DNA of 64,000 nt from DASSUW01 sp963844405. Its GTDB lineage: Bacteria > Actinomycetota > Thermoleophilia > Solirubrobacterales > Solirubrobacteraceae. The stretch is taken from contig CAWJNZ010000007.1 in the NCBI GenBank assembly GCA_963844405.1, positions 1,302,001 through 1,366,000 on the forward strand. Reading direction: 5' to 3'. A program made the translations under genes and the position numbers. Positions 52,238-59,300 of the stretch are shown here, piece by piece; the first letter of the stretch is position 1; each line of letters begins with the position of its first letter. Under the pieces are notes generated by a model that did not search any database, was not told the DNA's origin, and saw only the letters and a list, made by a program, of their open reading frames with translations.

Positions 52238-53512
52238 AGGCCGCTGGGATTAGGTGGTCTTGTTCATCGTTCCAGGTCGCCGCGACTTCGAGCGGCGTGC
52301 GGTAGTCCAGCCGTGAGTGCGGCCGGTGGTGGTAGTGGATCACGTAGGCGCCGATCACCTCTCGGGCCTGGTCGAGGGTTTCGAACTCGTGCCGCCAGAC
52401 GCAGCGCTGTTTGAGCTTGCCGAACCAGCTCTCGATGAACGCCTGGCTCTCGGGGTCGCGGTAGCCGCCGCGGCGGTGCGCGACTCCGAGCGCGGCCAGG
52501 GTCGCCTTGAACGCGCGGGCGGTGAACGCCGAGCCGTTGTCGGTGCCGAGTGTCAGGCTGCCGGGCGGGATGCCGCGCTCGAGCGCGGCGCGCTCGATCA
52601 GGGCGATCGCTTCGCGGGCGCGGGAGCGGGTCTCGAGGTGCCAGGCGAGATCTCGCGCGTGCAGCAGCCAGGTCGCGGCCATCAGGTAGACCCAGCCGTG
52701 CTCGGCCACCCAGATCGAGGTCATGTCCAGGTGCCAGAGCTGATCGGGCCGCTCGACGCGGAAGAACCCCGGCCGCCGGCGCCGCTGAAGCGGGCGGCGG
52801 CGCTGGATGAGCCGGCGCTCGCGCATCACGCGCAGCACGCGCTTGCGGTTGACCGGCTGCCCGAGCCGCCGGCGCACCCACGCGCAGACCAGCCGGTAGC
52901 CGTCGGTCGGGTTGGCCTCGGCCTCGGCGACGATCGCCGCCTCCACCTCGTCGGCCGGCGGCCGCGATGGTGACGCCGGCGGCCGCCGCGGCTTCGGGAT
53001 GCGGTAGATCGCCTGGCGGCTGATCTGCAGGATGCGCGCCACGACGGCCGGACGGTGCCCGGCCGCCACCAGCTCGCGGGCGTAGGTGACGCGCTCGCTC
53101 ACTCCCACGCCCGAAAGCCGTTTCCCAGGATTCTCCAGCTCATAGGTCTTCTTGCCCAGCGCCCGCTCGAGCTCGGCGATCCGCCGCCGCTGCTCACTCG
53201 CCTGCGAGCGCTCCTGACCGCCCGCCAACCGCTCGCCAGCCGCCTCCAGCGCCTGCTCGCGCCAGCGCCGCAGCAGCGTCTCGGAGATCTCGTGCTCGCG
53301 GCACAGCTCGGCGATGCTGCGCTCGCCGCGCAGACTCGCCATCACCAGCTCGAGCTTCTGCTGCCCGCTGAACTTGCGGTACTGCGTCGTGTCTCGCTCA
53401 ACGTGCTCTCCTCGTCGTTGAGCGGCCGATCCTCTGATGAGCTCCGGACGGAGCCTCGCCGGCTTCGCCGGCTCGCATCCCCATCAAGGAGATCAATCAG
53501 AAGCTGTCAACA
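52225..53512 (-). mobile_element. IS3-type insertion sequence
   Basis: About 1.29 kb, bounded by imperfect terminal inverted repeats: cgtgttgacaggttc at 52223-52237 and, on the other strand, cgtgttgacagcttc at 53500-53514 (14 of 15 identical). Ends read TGTTGAC and GTCAACA. The single transposase gene occupies most of it on the minus strand. No clear target-site duplication is visible (ccg left, cga right), suggesting an old insertion or a recombined end. Confidence 0.85.
52236..53345 (-). CDS. IS3-family transposase, single fused frame
   Basis: A 369-aa transposase with OrfA- and OrfB-like parts in one frame. The N-terminal HTH (GERSIAELCREHEISETLLRRWRE) and a short coiled coil (RRRIAELERALGKKTYELE) come first, then an HTH_21 segment and the rve integrase core with DDE residues in WHLDMTSIWV, LGTDNGSAFTARAF and ESQAFIESWFGKLKQR, all intact. 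The GTG at 53345 is the first usable start, but the frame continues open upstream (QYRKFSGQQKLELV), so the real N-terminus may be longer by about 20 residues. Probably still active or recently so. Confidence 0.88.
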   Translation of the reverse strand: MMASLRGERSIAELCREHEISETLLRRWREQALEAAGERLAGGQERSQASEQRRRIAELERALGKKTYELENPGKRLSGVGVSERVTYARELVAAGHRPAVVARILQISRQAIYRIPKPRRPPASPSRPPADEVEAAIVAEAEANPTDGYRLVCAWVRRRLGQPVNRKRVLRVMRERRLIQRRRPLQRRRRPGFFRVERPDQLWHLDMTSIWVAEHGWVYLMAATWLLHARDLAWHLETRSRAREAIALIERAALERGIPPGSLTLGTDNGSAFTARAFKATLAALGVAHRRGGYRDPESQAFIESWFGKLKQRCVWRHEFETLDQAREVIGAYVIHYHHRPHSRLDYRTPLEVAATWNDEQDHLIPAA

Positions 53513-53514
53513 CG
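53500..53514 (-). repeat. Right terminal inverted repeat of IS
   Basis: gaagctgtcaacacg, the inverted partner of the left end with one mismatch. It lies about 150 bp upstream of the transposase start. Confidence 0.85.
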
Positions 53515-53602
53515 AAGCCGGGGTGCAGGGCAGGCCGGCCCCTCATCGCCGCTACGCCGAACGTCTCCGCGGGAACGCCCACGCTGCGACTTACGCGACC
53601 AA

Positions 53603-53690
53603 GGCGCCCCGAGCTGGATTCGAACGAGCGGCCTACTCCTTAGGAGACCCGGGAGCAATGCAAAATCGCGGGATCCAAGGGGCGCGAGAG
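53603..53690 (-). other. tRNA-like fragment, possible attachment-site remnant
   Basis: On the minus strand a T-arm-like segment gctcg-ttcgaat-ccagc is followed by ggggcgc, which can pair with gcgcccc about 75 nt upstream like an acceptor stem. ctcctaa resembles an arginine (CCU) anticodon loop, but its flanks do not pair as an anticodon stem, and no D arm can be drawn. It is therefore not a functional tRNA. Because integrases use tRNA 3' ends, it may mark an old integration site at the left edge of the cassette. The rest of 53515-53970 has no gene. Confidence 0.4.
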
Positions 53691-53845
53691 GGGCCGGCCT
53701 TGCCTCTACGCCGTCGTATCGAGGCGCCCGCGGTGGGCGTCGCTGGCCCTTGGGCTCGTGGGGTTGTGTGCGCGTTTTGTGCGCGCGGAGAGACTTTCTC
53801 CAGTCTCCGGCGCGGCCGGATTGACCGGCTCATCAGCGGAGGCGG

Positions 53846-53914
53846 CCGGCGGGGTCAAGAGGAGCCCGTCAGGGCCGAGCGCAGCGAGCTGCGTAGCAGT
53901 CCTCTTGACGCCGG
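53846..53914. ncRNA. Structured inverted repeat, candidate small RNA
   Basis: A 10-bp outer stem gtcaagagga (53854-53863) with tcctcttgac (53900-53909), extendable by ccggc/gccgg after a bulge, encloses two hairpins: gccc-gtca-gggc (53864-53875) and cgcag-cgag-ctgcg (53880-53893). The result is a three-way-junction shape with both inner loops four bases long. It lies 57 nt upstream of the HEPN-like gene. It could be an RNA, a terminator or a repeat; transcription is not shown. Confidence 0.45.
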
Positions 53915-53970
53915 CGGACGTCCGGAGCTAGCCGTTCGCAAGTACCGCTGCCTACCCTAGCCTGGTGGCA

Positions 53971-54882
53971 ATGAGCGAATCGGCCGGCAGTCCATCGATC
54001 TGGGACCAGCTTCAAAGGTTCCGGCGGTGGCTCGACAGTGGCGGGAGTGAGCAGGTGATGGACGTGCTACGTCAGCTGGTCGCGTTTGACGTGGTGATTC
54101 GTCCTCAGCTCGACTGGATCGAGGCGCAGCAGGCCGAGAATCCATTGTGGTTTCTGCTCGACGACCTCATGGACAGGTGGGAGGAAGAGCGGTGGATGGC
54201 GACGCTCTTCCTCGCTGGCGAGCATGAAGAGAGGTTCGTCGGTGTCCTGGAATCGGTGATGGTTGATGAAGGGGCGGCGGACGTGATCCGCGAGGCATTG
54301 GCGTGCCTCGATGATGCGGCCGAATACCCGTGCGAACACATGGCCCATGGCTTGGAGCACCTCGGCCGTGGTGAGTACGTCCATGCCTGGCCTCCGCTTC
54401 TGGTTGGCCTTGAGGGCCACATCCGAAGCTACGCGGAGCGGCAGGGCGTTATCGACGCTGGCGGTCAGATGCAGGGCTCGCGCCCGGGCGTCGAGAAGAT
54501 CTACAAGTCGCTAGGGGTTCCGAGCTACTACGAGCGGTTCTTGCAGCGGAGGGTCTATGGCGGCAGCGGCCACCCGTTCCGCCACGGGTCAGCTGCAGCT
54601 GGGGTCGAACGCCAAATGATCTACGCCGCCGTCGCCATCTGTGGGTGGCTGGAGTTCCTGGGGCACCGACAGGCGATGGACGCGTTGATCGACAAGCTCG
54701 GGGGTTCGCCCAGCCTGAAAGCTGCGCTCGCCTCGATCCGGCCCGAGCTGGAGCGATACCTCGGAGCCCGAATTGACATGGCGCTCCAGGAGACCGATGA
54801 GCCGACCCTCGACTTCATCCGGCCGTTGTTCGACGATGCCGCCGAGAATGGTGACGCGCGGCGCGACGATGGCCAAGACTGA
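53971..54882 (+). CDS. HEPN-like hypothetical protein
   Basis: A 303-aa helical protein, ATG chosen at 53971 (GTG two codons before). Its layout resembles a group of abortive-infection-type hypotheticals: a central YVHAWPPLLVGLEGHIRSYAE (about 136-156; Y..A...L...EG pattern) and a C-terminal HPFRHGSAAAGVERQ (about 201-214) where HEPN RNases have NRHxxxHG, followed by a hydrophobic helix YAAVAICGWLEFL. The second His is missing, so RNase activity is doubtful. Base composition is visibly lower in GC than the chromosome. It lies 220 nt upstream of the methyltransferase operon, same strand; functional link is inferred. Confidence 0.65.
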   Translation: MSESAGSPSIWDQLQRFRRWLDSGGSEQVMDVLRQLVAFDVVIRPQLDWIEAQQAENPLWFLLDDLMDRWEEERWMATLFLAGEHEERFVGVLESVMVDEGAADVIREALACLDDAAEYPCEHMAHGLEHLGRGEYVHAWPPLLVGLEGHIRSYAERQGVIDAGGQMQGSRPGVEKIYKSLGVPSYYERFLQRRVYGGSGHPFRHGSAAAGVERQMIYAAVAICGWLEFLGHRQAMDALIDKLGGSPSLKAALASIRPELERYLGARIDMALQETDEPTLDFIRPLFDDAAENGDARRDDGQD

Positions 54883-55102
54883 CCTTGGTCGCAGAGAGCG
54901 TTGCGGCAACTTAGAGCGCCAGGCGTGGTGCCAAGTCCAGGGCGGGCGTATCGAGGATGACTCAAGACGCCCGCGAAGGATCGCGCCGGCGAGGACGGCC
55001 GCTTGCGGCCGCCCGCAGCCGGCGGCGGCGAGGGAAGCGAGCCGCCCTTGAGGACGTAGAGAAAGTCTTCACGGCCGATCGCTCCTAGGGCAATCGCGTT
55101 GC
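54883..55102. other. Spacer before the cassette operon
   Basis: 220 nt without a gene. It contains the palindrome ggccgc-tt-gcggcc (54997-55010), flanked by gccggc on both sides (about 54986 and 55017), which could act as terminator of the HEPN-like gene or as a regulatory site. I could not assign a promoter with confidence. Confidence 0.4.
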
Positions 55103-56470
55103 GTGGCCAGCCGTCACTTCGTGACCCCGCACGAGACAAGCGCGGGCGGCGGCGTAGCCGGGGATTGGCGCCGCCGGGGAGCCAACCGGTCCGGATGGCA
55201 ATCTTCGCCGGAAGTGCTCGCCGCCTTTCAACCGTATCTCGCCGAGCTCGATGGGCTTATCGCAGCGCCGCCACGCGACACCGAGCAGTTGGCCGCTCAT
55301 CTCGACGGCGAGGCCGGGCGCCGCCTGCGCACCGTGGTGCCGCTTGAGGAGCTCCGGCGCCTCGGTGCGTTCTTCACCGGCGAGACCCTCGCGCGCCGGG
55401 TCATTGACCTCGTCCCGGTGCGTCGCGCGCGGTACCTCGACGCGGCCTGTGGTTGCGGTGATCTGTTGCTGGGCGCGAGCAGGCGGTTGCCCGTGGGGGG
55501 ATCGCTCGAGGACACCCTCGCCGACTGGAACCGGCAGCTGGCCGGTCGGGATCTGATCCCGGAGTTCGTTCACGCCGCGAGGGTGCGGTTGGCACTCGCG
55601 GCGTTGGTCCGTGGCGCGCGACCCCGAGGCGACCTGGAGCGCCCGACCGACTTGCTGACGAACATCGCCGTCGGGGACGGGCTCGCCCTCGCCCCTCAGC
55701 GCGGTGACGCCGTCCTGCTCAACCCGCCGTACGGCCTCGTCCTGGCGCCGGCGGACTGCCGATGGTCGTCAGGCGCGACGACCGCCGCGGCGGTGTTCCT
55801 GGACCGGATGCTAGATCGGTGCGGCCCCGGGGTGGACATCGCAGCGGTCCTGCCCGAGGTGCTGCGCGGCGGCTCACGGTACGCGCCGTTCCGGACCGCG
55901 GTAGACGCGCGGCTCTCGATCCGGGCAATCGAGTCGGCTGGCCTGTTCGATGCGCTGACCGATGTTCACGTCTTCCTGCTCGCCGGCCGGATCCGAGGCA
56001 GGCAGCTGGACCCGGCCCGCGCCGCGGAGTGGGTGCCGGCGGCGACGGGTGACCGGCTCCAGGACGTGTGCTCGGTCTCCGTGGGCTCGGTCGTGGCAAA
56101 CCGGGACGCGCACCGAGGTCCTTCGCGCGTCTATCTCGACGCGCGCAGGCGGGGGAACGCCCGCGAGGTGCGCCCCGTCGCACGCCGGTGTTTCGACAAG
56201 CGCGTAGTGGAGCCGCCGTTCGTCGTCGTGGCGCGCACGAGCCGTCCGGAGGAGCGCGAGCGCGCTGGACTGCGCGCCACCATCGTCCGCGCCGACGAAC
56301 CAGTGGCCGTAGAGAATCACCTCCTCGTCCTGGTGCCGCACGACCACACCGTGAGGGGCTGTCAGCAGGTGGTCAGGGTCGTAGAATCCAAGGAGGCAGC
56401 GGAGTTCCTCAACGAGCGGCTGCGCTGCCGCCACCTGACTGTGCAGGCGTTGCGAGACATCCCGCGGTGA
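55103..56470 (+). CDS. N6-adenine DNA methyltransferase
   Basis: A 455-aa gamma-type N-6 adenine methyltransferase. GAFFTGETLARRVIDLV (about 89-104) is the usual lead-in (fxTP-like), motif I is DAACGCGDLLLGA (113-125), and the catalytic motif IV is LLNPPYG (205-211). The C-terminal half (about 240-455) resembles a target-recognition or TaqI-like C-terminal domain. No nuclease or helicase domain is present, so it cannot restrict alone. The N-terminal 35 residues (GTG start at 55103) look non-conserved; the true start may be further in. It overlaps the next gene by 4 nt. Confidence 0.85.
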   Translation: MASRHFVTPHETSAGGGVAGDWRRRGANRSGWQSSPEVLAAFQPYLAELDGLIAAPPRDTEQLAAHLDGEAGRRLRTVVPLEELRRLGAFFTGETLARRVIDLVPVRRARYLDAACGCGDLLLGASRRLPVGGSLEDTLADWNRQLAGRDLIPEFVHAARVRLALAALVRGARPRGDLERPTDLLTNIAVGDGLALAPQRGDAVLLNPPYGLVLAPADCRWSSGATTAAAVFLDRMLDRCGPGVDIAAVLPEVLRGGSRYAPFRTAVDARLSIRAIESAGLFDALTDVHVFLLAGRIRGRQLDPARAAEWVPAATGDRLQDVCSVSVGSVVANRDAHRGPSRVYLDARRRGNAREVRPVARRCFDKRVVEPPFVVVARTSRPEERERAGLRATIVRADEPVAVENHLLVLVPHDHTVRGCQQVVRVVESKEAAEFLNERLRCRHLTVQALRDIPR

Positions 56471-58542
56471 GTTCCCATCTGCGCTTCGCGCCAGACGTTC
56501 TACGACGTCTCGGCGAGGAGCTGAACCCGAGCCCCGAGCAGGGCATCCTCGAGCTCGTGCGCAACGCGTACGACGCCGACGCTTCGCAATGTACGGTGAA
56601 GCTCACACGCGTCGCCAGGGCGGGCGGGACCCTCACCATCGCCGACGACGGGATCGGCATGGACCGTACCGGCCTGCGCGACGCCTGGCTGGTGCTCGGG
56701 CGTTCGTCGAAGGATAACCGTGAGCGCACCGAGCGCTTCGACCGGCTGCAGGTGGGTTCAAAGGGCCTCGGACGCCTCGCCGCCCTGCGCCTTGGCGCGA
56801 CCGCCGAAATCCGCACCCGGCCCGCGGCGCACCCCGGCACGGAGTTCTGCGTCACGTTCGAGTGGTCGCGCTTCGACAACGCGAAAACGGTCGACGAGGT
56901 GGCGCTCGACATCGAGCGTCGCGAGACCGACGAGAAGCCCGGTACCTCCATCGCGGTCAGCCGCCTGCACCGACGCTTCACCAAACCCGAGGTCAAGCGG
57001 CTTGCGCGGGCGCTCGTCCTGCTCGCGAGCCCGTTCGAGTCGCAGTCGTCGTTCAAGCCCAAGCTGGCCGCGCCCGAGTTCCGGGAGCTCGAGAAGCTCG
57101 TCCAGCGCGGCTACTGGGACCAAGCGGCCTATGACATCCGGGCCGGCCTAGGGGCGGATGGGCGGGGTTGGGCGCGGATGACCGACCACGAGCGGGGTGA
57201 CAGGGTAGTCGAGGCCGAGCATAAGCACATCCGTCGCACCAAGGACAAGGCACAGGACAGGCCACCGTACGCGGCTCCGGCGGCGGACTTCCGCCTGACC
57301 GTGTTCCGCCTGACCGGCGACTCCTCCACGCGAGGGCGGACCAGGGGCGCGTCCCTCGGGGCCCTCCGCGAGTGGCTTATGCAGATCGGGGGTGTGCACC
57401 TCTACCACCGGGGGCTGCGCGTCTACCCGTATGGGGACCCAGGCCATGACTGGCTGGACATGAACCTCCGTCGCGCCGCGTCGCCTGAGGAGCGCCCCTC
57501 GACGAACAACAGCGTCGGCCGCATCGTAGTCCTCGACGAGGATGCGGTCCTGCAGCAGAAGACCGACCGCTCGGGGTTCATCGAGACGCTGGAGTTCGAC
57601 GACCTGCGGCGCTTCGCCCAGGACGTGCTGGAGTGGGTCGCCCGCTTCCGGCTGAAGGAGGCCGAGGAGCGCCGGCAGGTCGAGCGCGAGCGGTCCCGCA
57701 CGACGCTCGAGACCGCGCAGGTGCGCCTGCAGCAGGTCATCAAGTCGGCCCCGCCGGAAGCTCGTCACGAGCTCGTCAAGGCGGATCGTGAGGTGCGGCG
57801 CGCGGTGAGCCGGCGCGTGGGCACGCTGACCAGCGACCTTGAGCTCTATCGGACGCTCGCCACAATCGGTACGACGACCGCCGTTATGGCGCACGAGTCG
57901 TTCAACCCCCCGAACACCATCGTGAAGCTCGTCGGCAGCATCCGCCGCCGCGCGAAGCCACTCCTTGGAGATAACTACACCCGCATCGAGGAGCAGGTCG
58001 ATCTCATCGAGGCCAATGCCCGGCGGCTCAGCACCCTCGTGAATCTGCCCCGCCAGCTACTGGACCGCGGTAAGCGCCGGCGCGGCGCACATTCCACCAA
58101 CGAGGTCGTCGAGGGCACCCTCGCCCTGCTCAGTCCGCTCCTCGACGACCACAAGATCGTCGTGGAGCGCGACCTTGACGCCGAGCACCCGGTGTACATG
58201 GGCACGATCGCCTCGATGGAATCCGTCGTGACCAACCTCGTCCTCAACGCAGTGAGCGCGCTGGACGGCAGTAGTTCGGGGGACCGGCTCATCCGGGTGC
58301 AGACCACCGCTGACAACGGCATGATCGTCCTCGACGTCGCGGACAATGGGCCTGGCATCCGCAACATCGGTCTCGATGAGATCTGGCTGCCTGGTCGCGG
58401 CACGACGAATCGGGGCGTAGGTCTCGGACTCACCATTGTGCGCGACATCGTCAAGGACCTTGAAGGGCAGGCCTCCGCCGTCGCGAAAGGCGATCTCGGT
58501 GGCGCGCAGTTCACCGTGGTTATTCCCCGCGCGGAGGACTGA
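56467..58542 (+). CDS. Dual GHKL ATPase: Hsp90/MORC-like plus histidine-kinase-like
   Basis: A 691-aa protein with two GHKL ATP-binding modules. The N-terminal one is Hsp90/MORC/MutL-like: ELVRNAYDAD (about 29-38), ADDGIGM (59-65) and GSKGLGRLAAL (97-107). The C-terminal one is histidine-kinase-like: a coiled coil (EERRQVERERSRTTLETAQ), an H-box-like MAHESFNPPNTIVKLV (His about 476), N box SVVTNLVLNAVSAL (586-599), G1 DVADNGPGI (623-631) and G2 RGVGLGLTIV (649-658). No TM helix, so it is a cytoplasmic sensor. GTG start inside the methyltransferase stop codon. It may phosphorylate the receiver-like protein encoded next, or gate an effector by ATP-driven dimerisation. Confidence 0.9.
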   Translation: MSSHLRFAPDVLRRLGEELNPSPEQGILELVRNAYDADASQCTVKLTRVARAGGTLTIADDGIGMDRTGLRDAWLVLGRSSKDNRERTERFDRLQVGSKGLGRLAALRLGATAEIRTRPAAHPGTEFCVTFEWSRFDNAKTVDEVALDIERRETDEKPGTSIAVSRLHRRFTKPEVKRLARALVLLASPFESQSSFKPKLAAPEFRELEKLVQRGYWDQAAYDIRAGLGADGRGWARMTDHERGDRVVEAEHKHIRRTKDKAQDRPPYAAPAADFRLTVFRLTGDSSTRGRTRGASLGALREWLMQIGGVHLYHRGLRVYPYGDPGHDWLDMNLRRAASPEERPSTNNSVGRIVVLDEDAVLQQKTDRSGFIETLEFDDLRRFAQDVLEWVARFRLKEAEERRQVERERSRTTLETAQVRLQQVIKSAPPEARHELVKADREVRRAVSRRVGTLTSDLELYRTLATIGTTTAVMAHESFNPPNTIVKLVGSIRRRAKPLLGDNYTRIEEQVDLIEANARRLSTLVNLPRQLLDRGKRRRGAHSTNEVVEGTLALLSPLLDDHKIVVERDLDAEHPVYMGTIASMESVVTNLVLNAVSALDGSSSGDRLIRVQTTADNGMIVLDVADNGPGIRNIGLDEIWLPGRGTTNRGVGLGLTIVRDIVKDLEGQASAVAKGDLGGAQFTVVIPRAED

Positions 58543-58547
58543 CGCGC

Positions 58548-59300
58548 GTGGCGGTGGCGGACATTACCCGGGCCGGAACGGTGTTTCGGAACGTCGGCGT
58601 TCTAGACGACGACGACGGCCAGGCGAAAACGGTGGGCTTCCAGCTCGAGGACGTCGGCGTCGAGCCAGTCATCGCCGACCTCGACGATGTGCCCACCCTG
58701 GAGTCCGCAATAGCCTGGATCCTCGAGCGCGAACTCGCGGGCCTCATCTGCGACGTGCAGCTCAACAACCTCCAGCGCGGTATGCAGTTCCAAGGCGCAC
58801 AGCTTGTCTCCCGCGTCGTGGAGGAGCATCGCCTGCCGTGCGTCCTGACGACCGGATTCGGCGCCGACCTGGGCATGCTGGTCCGGCCCTATCGTGCGCA
58901 CGTCCCGGTCCTATTGGGACGCGAGGAGACCGAGGATCCCGACGCCCTCGTCGGGGGGCTGCATCGCTGCGCCGCTGAGATCCGGGACGGCCGCGGGGAC
59001 GAGCGCCGCACATGGCGGGTGCCGCTCTTTATCGAGCGGACGGGCATGACTGAGCACGGCGCCGCGCTCGATGTCCGTGTCGGCGGTTGGGCGCACAAGA
59101 CGCCGATGCGGTTCCCCGCCAGCATGCTCGGGCCGGAGCGTGCCGCGCCGCCCGCCGATGGAGGACTGGTCGGCAAAGTTTTCTTCGCGCGCGTCAACCT
59201 TGGGGCTGAGCGCGAGTCTGACTTGTTTCTCGAGGACGTAGAACGGGAGCTCCTGGATCCGCGAGGCCTCGAGCTGCACTTCGGCCAGGATGGCGGATGA
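58548..59300 (+). CDS. Receiver-like protein with novel C-terminal domain
   Basis: A 250-aa protein from a GTG start, 5 nt after the kinase-like gene. Residues about 14-125 follow the receiver pattern: GVLDDDDGQ (acidic cluster 20-23), LICDVQLNN (phosphoacceptor-like Asp69) and CVLTTGFG (switch Thr). The conserved Lys after strand 5 is absent (VPVLLGRE), so phosphorylation chemistry may be altered. Residues about 150-250 have no DNA-binding motif; VFFARVNLGAERESDLFLEDVERELLD looks like an alpha/beta unit of an unknown domain. It overlaps the MBL gene by 4 nt. It would transmit the ATPase signal to that effector. Confidence 0.78.
   Translation: MAVADITRAGTVFRNVGVLDDDDGQAKTVGFQLEDVGVEPVIADLDDVPTLESAIAWILERELAGLICDVQLNNLQRGMQFQGAQLVSRVVEEHRLPCVLTTGFGADLGMLVRPYRAHVPVLLGREETEDPDALVGGLHRCAAEIRDGRGDERRTWRVPLFIERTGMTEHGAALDVRVGGWAHKTPMRFPASMLGPERAAPPADGGLVGKVFFARVNLGAERESDLFLEDVERELLDPRGLELHFGQDGG

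Noticed and set aside
53603..53690. A functional tRNA gene on the minus strand
   Set aside because: D arm and anticodon stem cannot be folded and the T stem has mismatches.
55103..58542. Type I, BREX or DISARM restriction system
   Set aside because: Methyltransferase is present, but there is no restriction helicase, specificity subunit, PglZ, BrxC-like ATPase or phospholipase D nuclease.
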